A stretch of 64,000 nucleotides of DNA from an uncultured Prevotellaceae bacterium (GTDB lineage Bacteria > Bacteroidota > Bacteroidia > Bacteroidales > Bacteroidaceae). The notes under the pieces are model-generated. The model was not told the origin of the DNA and did not search any database. It saw nothing but the letters and a program-made list of their open reading frames with translations. The position numbers and the translations under genes are program-made. Location: positions 50,163 through 114,162 of the forward strand of contig OMZS01000008.1 of the NCBI GenBank assembly GCA_900315565.1, written 5' to 3'. Shown in pieces: positions 1-8,227 of this stretch (positions within the stretch are counted from its first letter, which is position 1; every line of letters starts with the position of its first letter).

Positions 1-321
1 CAGCGAGCTGCATAAAGTGACAGACGCCACTCACCTCGTCCTACGCTTGCAAGTTTTTTGACGACTGGTCTTCTCCACTTCCCAATCCAAGTGATGCGGC
101 CTTGTAGAGGAAACAATAATGATTAGTAACTCGGAAAATATCAAGCCAAAAGCAATTTTGGCTACTCATCCTTTGGATTATACTAAGCAGGAGCTTCCCA
201 GCCATATGGGCAAGAAGGCCCGCAAGACCCCTCCTAAAAGGAAGGGGAGATGCGGGCGGAGATAATGGAGGGCAGACTGGCGTCAAGGCTCTACATGCGT
301 GGTGTGATCTTTTGATAGTAT
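1..321. other. Non-coding stretch at the window edge
   Basis: I see no convincing gene here. An 81-codon minus-strand frame (41-286) has a low-complexity proline-rich start and no family resemblance, so I do not call it. The stretch contains a hairpin (GCCCGCA at 218-224 with TGCGGGC at 251-257, and an inner CCCTCC/GGAAGGG pairing) that lies downstream of the STAS gene. Confidence 0.5.
218..257. terminator. Hairpin downstream of the STAS gene
   Basis: GCCCGCA (218-224) pairs with TGCGGGC (251-257), with further pairing inside. No clear T-run follows on the minus strand, so termination of the STAS operon is only a guess. Confidence 0.3.
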
Positions 322-633
322 TCAGATTTTGTCCTTGATGTCGAAAAGCGTGTAGAAACCAGTCATGGTGAAGACTTCGCGGATGGTGTCGTTCACGTTG
401 ACGATGGTGATGTGGCCGCCTTTGGCAGCGCTTGCTTTTCGCAAAGTTAGAAAGGCACGAAGTCCCGAACTGGCAACATATTCGAGTCCTTGACAGTCGA
501 GAACAATTTCTTTGTCGGCGTTGTCGATAAGGGGCTGGATTTCGGTTGCAAACTGGGCAGCCTCGGTACTATCAAGCCAACCTTCGATGATGCCGGTGAA
601 AACGCCGTTTTCTTCTTTGATGTTTATTTTCAT
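322..633 (-). CDS. STAS-domain anti-sigma factor antagonist
   Basis: The 103-residue protein is a single STAS domain of the SpoIIAA/RsbV type. The stretch LDCQGLEYVASSGLRAF matches the conserved loop that carries the phosphorylatable serine (likely Ser56, before Gly-Leu). In this family the unphosphorylated antagonist binds a partner and a dedicated kinase and PP2C phosphatase switch its state. The gene lies 42 bases after the SLC13 transporter and downstream of the SpoIIE/HATPase gene on the same strand, so the three probably form one operon. Which target it controls is unknown; no anti-sigma factor or matching sigma factor gene adjoins it. Confidence 0.88.
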   Translation of the reverse strand: MKINIKEENGVFTGIIEGWLDSTEAAQFATEIQPLIDNADKEIVLDCQGLEYVASSGLRAFLTLRKASAAKGGHITIVNVNDTIREVFTMTGFYTLFDIKDKI

Positions 634-675
634 GATGTTATGTTTTTATTGAGTTGATGGTTCTTTAGGTGTGAT

Positions 676-2475
676 TTATTGTAGCGGGGTAAGAGGATAA
701 ACGATGTTGGTGATGAAGATGTTGGCAAAGAGAATGATGAAGTTCATCCACAAGCCAATCTTGATGAAATCGCTGAAGCGGTAGCCTCCGGGGCCATACA
801 CCAGCATGTGGGTGGGCGAGCCGATGGGGGTGGCGAAGCTCGAGCTGACGCTCACCATGAGGGCGATGAGGAACGTGTAGGGCTCGTAGCCGAGTTTCTC
901 GGCCGCTTCGTACATGATGGGGAAGAACATGGCACCTGCGGCCGTGTTGGAGATAAACTCGGTAATGAACGTTCCCACCAGACAAATGGCGGTCATGACG
1001 ACAAGCGGATTGGTGCCACAGACATCCAGTATGCCGAAGGCAAGCCGTTCGGCGATGCCTGTCTTCTGAATGGCCAGTCCGAGCACCACAGATCCGGCAA
1101 ACACCATGAGTATCTCCCAGTTGATGGCTTTCATGGCCTGGTCGATGTTGCAACAACGGGTGATGAGCATAGCGGCGGCGGCGATGAAGGCACATTGCAG
1201 CAACGGTATGATGTTGAGTGCCGAGAGCACCACCATGGCTATCATAATCAGCGATGAAACCAGCGTTTTCCGGCTGATGTTGGGCAGCTCGTTGGAGTCG
1301 AAGAACTGCAGCTGGGCGCTCAGGTCGCCTGTGCTGATTTGCAGACGGGGTGGACACTCAAACAGCAGCGTGTCACCTGCCTGAAGCTGTACCTCGCGTG
1401 GCGACTGCTCGATGCGCTTGCCGCGCCGGGCCACGGCGACAAGCGTCATGTTGTTCACTTTCTCGAAGTCGCTGTTGCCGATAGCGGTTCCAATAAGGCT
1501 GCTTCCAAAGGTGACGTAGGCGGTACGCAACTGCCGGTTTTTGTCAACCTCGCTCATCGAGAACACGTGGTGGTCGGCGTTCACCAGCCCGTGGGTTCGC
1601 TTCAGTTCAAGAATCTCGTCAATCTGTCCGGCGTACACCAGACGGTCACCGCCCAGCAGAAATTCGTCGGCAGGAACGGGCGATAGCACTTCCTTGTCGA
1701 ATCTCACCAGTTCGATGAGGCTACCGCCCCGAACATTGTTAAGTCCGGCCTCGGCCACGGTCTCTCCTAAGTGGCGGTTGTCGGTGGGCACCAGCAGTTC
1801 AACGGTATAGTCGCTGGTCGATTCGAAAGCCGTCTCAGGGGCTTTGCGGTCGGGGAGCAGTTTGCGCATGGCAATGATGGAGAGCACGCCTATGGCAAGG
1901 CAGAACAAGCCCGGGAGCATGGTGGCCAGCACATTCATAGCCGTGCCGGTTTTCTCGGCATAGAGCCCCGAGATTATCAGGTTGGGCGGAGTGCCGATGA
2001 GCGTACACACGCCTCCCATGCCCGAGGCATAGCTCAGGGGAATGAGCAGTTTTGAGGGTGACACACCCAGTTTTTTTGCCCACATTTTGACGATGCCCAC
2101 AAAAAGTGCTACCACCGTTGTGTTGCTCAGAAAAGAGCTGAGTCCGGCCACGGGGAGCATGAGTCTGACGACGGCCTTGCTGTAGCTTTTAGGCTGCCCT
2201 AGCAGGTTTTTCACAATCCATTGCAGTACACCCGTATAAGTAAGTCCGGCCACAACCACGAAAAGCACGCCAATGATAACCACCGAGGTAGAGCTAAACC
2301 CCGAGAAGGCCTCCTTGGCATCGAGCACACCCGTGACAAACAAGATGCCGATGGCAGCCAGAAACACCAGGTCGGCACGGATTTTGGTAAACAGGAGCAC
2401 AGTAAACATGCCCAGTACGGTAAGGATAGTAATCCATGCATACAGATTAAAACCTAAAAACACAATTGATTCCAT
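676..2475 (-). CDS. SLC13-type divalent anion:Na+ symporter with RCK-C (TrkA-C) domains
   Basis: The 599-residue protein has an N-terminal block of hydrophobic helices, a central soluble part of about 200 residues (roughly 205-400) and a second block of helices. The layout matches SLC13/DASS permeases of the YfbS/SAC1 type, with two TrkA-C-like regulatory domains in the middle (for example GTAIGNSDFEKVNNMTLVAV). The helical repeats contain LSNTTVVALF and FISNTAAGAMFFPI, the paired SNT motifs that bind Na+ and substrate in this family. Likely substrates are sulfate or dicarboxylates, but the sequence does not decide. It sits between a SpoIIE-type phosphatase/kinase and a STAS protein, so its activity may be tied to that switch. 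Confidence 0.85.
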   Translation of the reverse strand: MESIVFLGFNLYAWITILTVLGMFTVLLFTKIRADLVFLAAIGILFVTGVLDAKEAFSGFSSTSVVIIGVLFVVVAGLTYTGVLQWIVKNLLGQPKSYSKAVVRLMLPVAGLSSFLSNTTVVALFVGIVKMWAKKLGVSPSKLLIPLSYASGMGGVCTLIGTPPNLIISGLYAEKTGTAMNVLATMLPGLFCLAIGVLSIIAMRKLLPDRKAPETAFESTSDYTVELLVPTDNRHLGETVAEAGLNNVRGGSLIELVRFDKEVLSPVPADEFLLGGDRLVYAGQIDEILELKRTHGLVNADHHVFSMSEVDKNRQLRTAYVTFGSSLIGTAIGNSDFEKVNNMTLVAVARRGKRIEQSPREVQLQAGDTLLFECPPRLQISTGDLSAQLQFFDSNELPNISRKTLVSSLIMIAMVVLSALNIIPLLQCAFIAAAAMLITRCCNIDQAMKAINWEILMVFAGSVVLGLAIQKTGIAERLAFGILDVCGTNPLVVMTAICLVGTFITEFISNTAAGAMFFPIMYEAAEKLGYEPYTFLIALMVSVSSSFATPIGSPTHMLVYGPGGYRFSDFIKIGLWMNFIILFANIFITNIVYPLTPLQ

Positions 2476-2504
2476 AGGCAGTTGTTTTAGTTGATAGAAT
2501 GATA

Positions 2505-4487
2505 TTAAGATTTTGTTTCAGCAGTAGGAAGCTTTTTCTTGAGTGTCAGAATGTTACGTCCGTCGTCAGTACGTTGGTACGACATAGAGTCCATAATGGT
2601 ACGAACCAGATAGATGCCCAACCCTCCGATGGGGCGTTCTTCTACGCCTAGTGTGGTGTCGGCATGTTCGGCCTGTGTTGGGTCGAAGGGCACTCCCCAG
2701 TCTTCGATTTTGAATTCCAGCATTCCGCCCTCTGCTTTTGCTATAACGTCCACATGGCCGCGCGTACCTTTTTTGTAGGCATAGTTCACGATGTTTACCA
2801 CAATTTCCTCAACGGCCAGGTTGACCGAATGAGCAAACGGTTCGCTCGTTTCCTGCTCACGGCAAACGGAGAGCACAAAGCTGCGCAGGCGCTCAATTTC
2901 GGCCAGTTCGTTTTTCAGTCTGAGCCGTCGTTTACTGTTGGCGAATTGCTGTTGGCTCTGGTGGCGCAGAAACATCATCGTCAGGTCGTCGCTCTGCTCG
3001 GCCCCGTCGGCAAACCGCTCTACGCGGCATTGAACAAATTTGATGGTGTCGGCCGCCCCTACGTCGCGCGTCATTTCCATTTCCTTGAGAAGCCGCTCCT
3101 TTCCGAAGAGCACGCGTTGGTTGTTCATGGCCTCGGTCAGCCCGTCGGTATAGAGCAGCAGGGCGCAGCCGGGCTCAAAGTCTATTTGCTGCTCAGCGTA
3201 TTCAAACCGCTCCACAGCGCCCACGGGCACATTAGGAACCACGTCGAGATAGCGGCACTCGCCTTCTACCGGAATCAGCACAGGCGCGTTGTGGGCTGCA
3301 TTACAATAGGTGAGCACGTGGTTGCGCAGGTCGAGCACACCCACAAAGAGCGTGACAAAAATGCATGAGTCGTTCTCGCTGGCTATGGCGCGGTTGATTT
3401 CGCGCACGATGTTTGAGGCCGACTGGTAGTTGCCTGCCAGGTTGCGGAAGAGCGTACGCGTGACGGCCATGTAGAGCGAGGCGGGCACTCCCTTGCCGGC
3501 CACGTCGCCAATGATGAAGAACAGCTCGTTTTCTTCGATGAGGAAGTCGTACAGGTCGCCTCCCACTTCGCGGGCCGGCGTCATCGAGGCAAACAGGTCG
3601 ATGTCGTCGCGTGTGGGGAACGCTTTTGTAATCATCCCCATCTGAATGTCGTGAGCAATGGTCAGTTCGCTCAGCAGATGCTCGCGGCTGGCCGTGCTCA
3701 CTTTCAGGTCGTCTATGTACTGGCGCAACGATTTCTGCATGTACTCGAATGCTTGGCGTAGCTGTTGCAGCTCGTCCTCCGTGCGTATGTCGGGCAGGGC
3801 CGTGTCGAGGTTTCCCTCGGCAATGCTCATGGCTGACTCGGCAAACAAGTGCAGAGGATGCACCATCCTGTAGATGGCAATGGCGCAGCTGACAAATAGA
3901 ATGGCCAGCCCCAGGATGAAGGCTATGGCACCATAGAAAATAAGCGATTTGTAGCTGGCAAGAATGTCGGTACGCGAACAAACCACGGCTGCTTTCATTC
4001 CCCTCGTGCCCACCGGCTCGTAAATGAGTAGCGAGATGTCGCTACCCTTGAGCACCTCTTGCATGCCGCTCTTGCCTTTGAGCATGGTGGAGCGTAACTC
4101 GTTTACGCTGCTCATGCCCTTAACGAGTAGCGTGGAGTCACTCATGAAGACCAGCCTTCCAGTACTGTCAGTCATCAGCGTGTAAGAGTGTTTGTAGGGA
4201 TGCACCTCGCGCAGAATTTCAATCAGCTGCTCCTGGGATACGGGTTCACCCTTTGCATCGGCTACGACTGCCTTCATTCGCATCTGGTTGACAGCATCGT
4301 GGAGCTCGGTTTTGGCTTTGCGAGCCGTCTCTTCTTTCATCGATTCCTCTGAAACATAGAAGTAAATGAGCATGGCCGCCAGGAACACACTTGCTGCTAT
4401 CACCAGAATGGCAAAGCTTAGTCGCATCGAGAACGATTTTCTCAAAGCATGGTCGTAAGTGTAATCGAAATTCGGCTTCTCAATCAT
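2505..4487 (-). CDS. Membrane SpoIIE-type PP2C phosphatase with HAMP and C-terminal RsbW-like kinase domain
   Basis: The 660-residue protein has a membrane segment near residues 23-45, an extracytoplasmic sensor region, a second membrane segment (FYGAIAFILGLAILFVSC), a HAMP linker, a PP2C/SpoIIE phosphatase domain and a C-terminal GHKL ATPase. PP2C metal-site motifs are visible: GGDLYDFL, IGDVAGKG, TDGLTEAM and QSDDLTMM. The ATPase shows an N box (VEEIVVNIVNYAY), IEDWGVPFDP and IGGLGIYLV. Phosphatase and anti-sigma-type kinase are therefore on one chain. The likely substrate is the STAS protein two genes downstream. A TATCTTTG -7 box lies just upstream on this strand. Confidence 0.88.
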   Translation of the reverse strand: MIEKPNFDYTYDHALRKSFSMRLSFAILVIAASVFLAAMLIYFYVSEESMKEETARKAKTELHDAVNQMRMKAVVADAKGEPVSQEQLIEILREVHPYKHSYTLMTDSTGRLVFMSDSTLLVKGMSSVNELRSTMLKGKSGMQEVLKGSDISLLIYEPVGTRGMKAAVVCSRTDILASYKSLIFYGAIAFILGLAILFVSCAIAIYRMVHPLHLFAESAMSIAEGNLDTALPDIRTEDELQQLRQAFEYMQKSLRQYIDDLKVSTASREHLLSELTIAHDIQMGMITKAFPTRDDIDLFASMTPAREVGGDLYDFLIEENELFFIIGDVAGKGVPASLYMAVTRTLFRNLAGNYQSASNIVREINRAIASENDSCIFVTLFVGVLDLRNHVLTYCNAAHNAPVLIPVEGECRYLDVVPNVPVGAVERFEYAEQQIDFEPGCALLLYTDGLTEAMNNQRVLFGKERLLKEMEMTRDVGAADTIKFVQCRVERFADGAEQSDDLTMMFLRHQSQQQFANSKRRLRLKNELAEIERLRSFVLSVCREQETSEPFAHSVNLAVEEIVVNIVNYAYKKGTRGHVDVIAKAEGGMLEFKIEDWGVPFDPTQAEHADTTLGVEERPIGGLGIYLVRTIMDSMSYQRTDDGRNILTLKKKLPTAETKS

Positions 4488-4526
4488 GCGATTAGTTTTT
4501 CAACAATATTAGTGGTTTATATTTTG

Positions 4527-4534
4527 CAAAGATA
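4527..4534 (-). promoter_or_regulatory. -7 box TATCTTTG of the phosphatase-transporter-STAS operon
   Basis: The minus strand reads TATCTTTG here, matching Bacteroidetes TAnnTTTG, about 40 bases upstream of the phosphatase start at 4487. Confidence 0.7.
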
Positions 4535-4670
4535 ATGTTTATATTTTAATCTGCGAAATTTTTTCAGGGGAAATCAAGGTCCTTCTTCTCTTTTCTGAAT
4601 CTTTTCTGAGTCGTAAGCCGAAAAGAAATGTTTCTTGAAACGACATATTTTGTTTTATATTGAAAGAATA

Positions 4671-4710
4671 AAAAATGCCCCGCTAACTACTAACTAAGCG
4701 AGGCATTTTT
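4671..4710 (-). terminator. Terminator after htpG
   Basis: AAAAATGCC..CGCT (4671-4684) pairs with AGCG.GGCATTTTT (4697-4710). The hairpin has a T-run on both strands and lies about 90 bases beyond the htpG stop. It and the promoter at 4527 account for the 312-base gap 4488-4799. Confidence 0.75.
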
Positions 4711-4799
4711 TTGAAAGAAACTTTTGTTTTGTTATTCTCGGGCAATCTTCTGATTTTATAGGGCAATTATCCTGACGTTTTCGGTAAAAAGTTCAGTTG

Positions 4800-6857
4800 C
4801 TAAGCCTTGATCAGCTCAACGCTTCGCTTGAGGAAGGCGTCGAGAGCCGCTCCTTTGAGCATGCCGTTCTGAAGCAGGGCGAGGTCGATGAGCTGATGAA
4901 CCACGCTGTTTTGGCAGGCATAGTCGGCGATGACTTTGTTCTTCTTCTCTCGCTGCTCGTCGAGTGCCTTCTGGGTGTTTTGCTTCTCATCTTTCTCCTC
5001 CTGGGTCAGCTCGTCGTACTTCTTTTTGCTTTGTGCTTGGTTGATGGCTGCCAGACGGGCGTCGAGTCCTTTTATTTCGGCCTCAATGGGCTTGAGGGCT
5101 TCGGCTGTGTTGCCGTTGGCGTCGGCAAGCACGTGTTTCACGAGCGGGTGGTCGCTGTTGAGCACCAGGTTGTAGGAGTCGGGCATCTGGCCGTAGAAAG
5201 CCATTCCTGGCTGGAAACGGCTCATGTCTTTCATTCGGCGCATGTATTCGCTTTGAGTGATGATGACGGGTTGTGCCTGTTCGCCCAGACTCTGCACTTC
5301 GACGTAAAACTCCGTCTTGTCGAGTTTTGGCATTTGCGAGCGGAATACTTGTGACAAATTGTCAGACTCTTGCTTGTCCAGTTCGTTTTTCGGGGCATCT
5401 TCTTTCACTATGAGGCGGTCGATGATGTCGCCGTCAACACGGGTGAAACGGGCTTTTTCGAGTTTTTGCTCGAGCATTGAGACGACGGGCGTGTCGAGTT
5501 CGCCGTCCATCAGCATCACCGAGTAGCCCTTTTGGCGAGCGGCCTCAATGTAGGTGTATTGCTCCTCTTTGTTGTTGGCGTAGAGATACACCAGGTTGCC
5601 GTCCTTGTCAGTCTGGTTGTCCTTGATGAGGGTTTTGTATTCGTCGAGGGTAAAGTGCTTTCCGTCAACATCTTTGACAAGGGCAAAGTCCTTGGCACGG
5701 TCGTAGAAGTCGTCTTGCGAGAGCATGCCGTAGTTGATGAATATTTTAAGGTCGTCCCATTTCTCTTCGTACTCCTTGCGGTTCTCCTTGAAGATGCTGT
5801 TGAGCCTGTCGGCCACTTTCTTGGTGATGTAGGTGGAAATCTTCTTCACGTCGCGGTCGCTCTGTAGGTAGCTACGGCTCACGTTGAGTGGAATGTCGGG
5901 AGAGTCGATTACGCCATGGAGCAGGGTGAGAAATTCGGGTACAATGCCTTCCACCTGGTCTGTTACGAATACCTGATTGCAATAAAGCTGTATCTTGTTG
6001 CGTTGCAGCTCGATGTTCGATTTGATTCGAGGGAAATAGAGGATGCCTGTGAGGTTGAAGGGATAATCAACGTTGAGGTGAATCCAGAACAACGGCTCGT
6101 CGTGCATGGGGTAGAGTGTGCGGTAGAACGACTTGTAGTCTTCGTCTTTGAGCGTTGATGGAGTCTTGGTCCAAAGGGGCTCCACGCTGTTGATGATGTT
6201 GTCCTCGTCGGTATCCACCTGCTTGCCGTCTTTCCATTCGGTTTTCTTTCCGAAAGCAATGGGCACGGGAAGGAATTTGCAGTACTTGTTGAGCAGCTCC
6301 TGGATTTTCTGTTTCTCAAGGAACTCCTTGCAGTCGTCGTCGATGTAGAGAATGATGTCGCTTCCGCGGTCGTCTTTCTGGGCGTCGTCGATGGTGAATT
6401 CGGGCGAGCCGTCGCAAGTCCATTTCACGGCCTGGGCGCCGTCCTTATAGCTTCGTGTAACGATTTCCACCTTCTTGCTGACCATGAATGAAGAGTAGAA
6501 TCCCAAGCCGAAGTGTCCGATTATGGCATTGGCAGTATCCTTGTATTTGTCAAGAAAATCTGTAACGCCCGAGAAGGCAATCTGGTTGATGTACTTGTCT
6601 ATTTCCTCGGCAGTCATACCGATGCCTCGGTCGCTGATGGTAAGCGTTCCTTTCTTCTCGTCGAGGCTGACGCGTACGGTAAGGTCGCCCAATTCGCCCT
6701 TGAAATCGCCTTTTTCGGCCAGAGTCTTCAGTTTCTGGGTGGCATCGATGGCGTTGCTGACCATTTCGCGTAGAAAAATCTCATGGTCGCTATACAAGAA
6801 CTTTTTGATGACGGGGAAAATGTTCTCGGTGGTAACCCCGATGTTTCCTTTTTGCAT
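4800..6857 (-). CDS. htpG: Chaperone HtpG (Hsp90)
   Basis: This cytosolic ATP-dependent chaperone has 685 residues, slightly longer than the 624 of the E. coli protein. The N-terminal GHKL ATPase shows MVSNAIDATQKL, DRGIGM and GHFGLGFYSSFMV, and the middle domain contains YFPRIKSNIELQRNKIQLYC. The start gives MQKGNIGVTTENIFPVIKKF, typical of Bacteroidetes HtpG. It is a single-gene unit closed by the terminator at 4671-4710. A possible variant -7 element (GTATTTTGC on the minus strand near 6944-6952) lies upstream. Confidence 0.97.
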   Translation of the reverse strand: MQKGNIGVTTENIFPVIKKFLYSDHEIFLREMVSNAIDATQKLKTLAEKGDFKGELGDLTVRVSLDEKKGTLTISDRGIGMTAEEIDKYINQIAFSGVTDFLDKYKDTANAIIGHFGLGFYSSFMVSKKVEIVTRSYKDGAQAVKWTCDGSPEFTIDDAQKDDRGSDIILYIDDDCKEFLEKQKIQELLNKYCKFLPVPIAFGKKTEWKDGKQVDTDEDNIINSVEPLWTKTPSTLKDEDYKSFYRTLYPMHDEPLFWIHLNVDYPFNLTGILYFPRIKSNIELQRNKIQLYCNQVFVTDQVEGIVPEFLTLLHGVIDSPDIPLNVSRSYLQSDRDVKKISTYITKKVADRLNSIFKENRKEYEEKWDDLKIFINYGMLSQDDFYDRAKDFALVKDVDGKHFTLDEYKTLIKDNQTDKDGNLVYLYANNKEEQYTYIEAARQKGYSVMLMDGELDTPVVSMLEQKLEKARFTRVDGDIIDRLIVKEDAPKNELDKQESDNLSQVFRSQMPKLDKTEFYVEVQSLGEQAQPVIITQSEYMRRMKDMSRFQPGMAFYGQMPDSYNLVLNSDHPLVKHVLADANGNTAEALKPIEAEIKGLDARLAAINQAQSKKKYDELTQEEKDEKQNTQKALDEQREKKNKVIADYACQNSVVHQLIDLALLQNGMLKGAALDAFLKRSVELIKA

Positions 6858-7092
6858 GATTCTTTTGTTTTTGTTTTGTTGTTGAATATTTTATTATTGT
6901 TGTTTCTTCGCATGGATTGTTTGTTGTATAAATGCAAAATACGTGCCAAAAAAAGCCAGGTATGTACGATTCGTAGAAAAAGACCATTTCATCGACTGCA
7001 ACAAATCAGCAATGACCTGCATGTTTTTACCTGAAAGATTCCAAAAACTTATTAAATTGTTTCATTTAAACAAATTTCAATGTTTTTCGATG

Positions 7093-7121
7093 TTGTTGTA
7101 AGAAAAAATAATGTATATTTG
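7093..7121 (+). promoter_or_regulatory. Promoter of the ECF-like sigma factor
   Basis: TATATTTG at 7114-7121 is a -7 box, and a TTG at 7093-7095 gives an 18-base spacer. The box lies inside the longest frame, which rules out the upstream ATG at 7080. Confidence 0.72.
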
Positions 7122-7136
7122 CAAGTGAAAAAGCAC

Positions 7137-7664
7137 ATGACATCAACATTCATGAAAAAGCCTCAATCAGAGTTCGACATCATTGCCGACTACTATACTG
7201 AACATTTCGACGAGCTAAAAGCATTTGTTGCCAAACGTATCCTCTATGCCGACGGCGCGGAGGATATTGTTCAGAATGTGTTTTTGCGGTTGCTGTCGTC
7301 CGACAAGATGATTACCCCCATCACCATGCCCAGCCTGGTTTATACCGTGGCAAGGAATCTCATCTACGACTATTGGCGGCATCGGCGTTCGGTTGAGGAG
7401 TACGAGCATTATTTGGCCGCTTCGCCTAATGGCAGCAACGATGTGTACTCGGTTTATTCGGCCCAAGAGATTAATGAGATTCTTGAGCGTGGCATTTCGC
7501 GCCTTACAGACAAACAACGAGTTGTTTACCGCATGAATATCTACGACGGGTTGAAGGTGAGCGAAATTTCTGACCGCCTGAATATGAACTACAAGAATGT
7601 TGAAAACCGGCTTGGCTCGGCACGTAAGGAGATAAGACATTTCATGGAGCGAATGCTGGCCTGA
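7137..7664 (+). CDS. RNA polymerase sigma-70 factor, ECF-like
   Basis: The 175-residue protein has a sigma region 2 (AEDIVQNVFLRLLSSDKMI, followed by YTVARNLIYDYWRHRR) and a region 4 helix-turn-helix (LTDKQRVVYRMNIYDGLKVSEISDRLNM). It would direct RNA polymerase to a small regulon. I place the start at 7137 because the -7 box TATATTTG at 7114-7121 lies between this ATG and the upstream ATG at 7080; the ATG at 7152 is also possible. No anti-sigma factor gene is adjacent, which is unusual for Bacteroidetes ECF factors. A strong hairpin terminator follows. Confidence 0.88.
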   Translation: MTSTFMKKPQSEFDIIADYYTEHFDELKAFVAKRILYADGAEDIVQNVFLRLLSSDKMITPITMPSLVYTVARNLIYDYWRHRRSVEEYEHYLAASPNGSNDVYSVYSAQEINEILERGISRLTDKQRVVYRMNIYDGLKVSEISDRLNMNYKNVENRLGSARKEIRHFMERMLA

Positions 7665-7727
7665 CGCCCATTCGCCTACATACAAAAATACAATCCAATA
7701 GGTAATTTTTTATAGGTAAAAACAATT

Positions 7728-7770
7728 CCCCCAGCTTACGTAGCGATACCATAAGCTGGGGGATTATTTT
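7728..7770. terminator. Terminator between convergent genes
   Basis: CCCCCAGCTTA (7728-7738) pairs perfectly with TAAGCTGGGGG (7752-7762), followed by ATTATTTT on the plus strand. It ends the sigma factor gene and faces the convergent lipoprotein gene. Confidence 0.85.
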
Positions 7771-7792
7771 GTTTAAGCCTTTGGGGCTGGTT

Positions 7793-8158
7793 TTAGTTCT
7801 CTTTGAAAGCCACCACCCTCGTAAGTTCCTTGTCAAGATAGAAGGTCATGTTGGTCTGGGTGCTGTCGTCTTGCTTCATTCTCACACGCTCGATGATTAA
7901 CGGACGCGTGGCTTTGCCAGGCTCATAGCTGATGGGAGTATTGAACTCCACATATTTGTTGGCTTGCTGGCGAAGCACGTCCACCATGCTGTCGGTCACG
8001 TTAAAGGTGGAGTCGATGTCATTGTACTTTCTGGAGAAGTCGTATTCTTTCTTCAGGTTGTCGTCGAGGAAATTTCCCACGAGCCGTTCGACTTTCCATT
8101 GTTCGCAACCGACGAACGTAAGGCCCAGTAAAAGGAGTAAAACGAAAGGTTTCTTCAT
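7793..8158 (-). CDS. Small lipoprotein of unknown function
   Basis: The 121-residue protein begins MKKPFVLLLLLGLTFVGCEQ, a signal peptide with a lipobox (FVGC), so it should be an envelope lipoprotein. The rest is soluble, acidic and shows no family I recognise. The in-frame ATG at 8227 would put 23 hydrophilic residues before the signal peptide, so I chose 8158. It follows pepD on the same strand (69 bases between pepD stop and this start) and may be cotranscribed with it. It ends opposite the sigma factor gene. Confidence 0.75.
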   Translation of the reverse strand: MKKPFVLLLLLGLTFVGCEQWKVERLVGNFLDDNLKKEYDFSRKYNDIDSTFNVTDSMVDVLRQQANKYVEFNTPISYEPGKATRPLIIERVRMKQDDSTQTNMTFYLDKELTRVVAFKEN

Positions 8159-8227
8159 TTCTATTGTGTGTTGTACTGAGTGATGAAAGCGGTTTTTTTG
8201 AAACGTTGTCTGCTCAGCAGTCAACAC

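Noticed and set aside
41-286. 81-codon minus-strand frame at the window edge
   Set aside because: Low-complexity proline-rich start, no signal or family resemblance, and it runs through a hairpin; probably not coding.
665-1357. Long minus-strand frame (230 codons) rich in His and Arg
   Set aside because: It is an out-of-frame shadow of the SLC13 transporter gene, whose motifs are clear.
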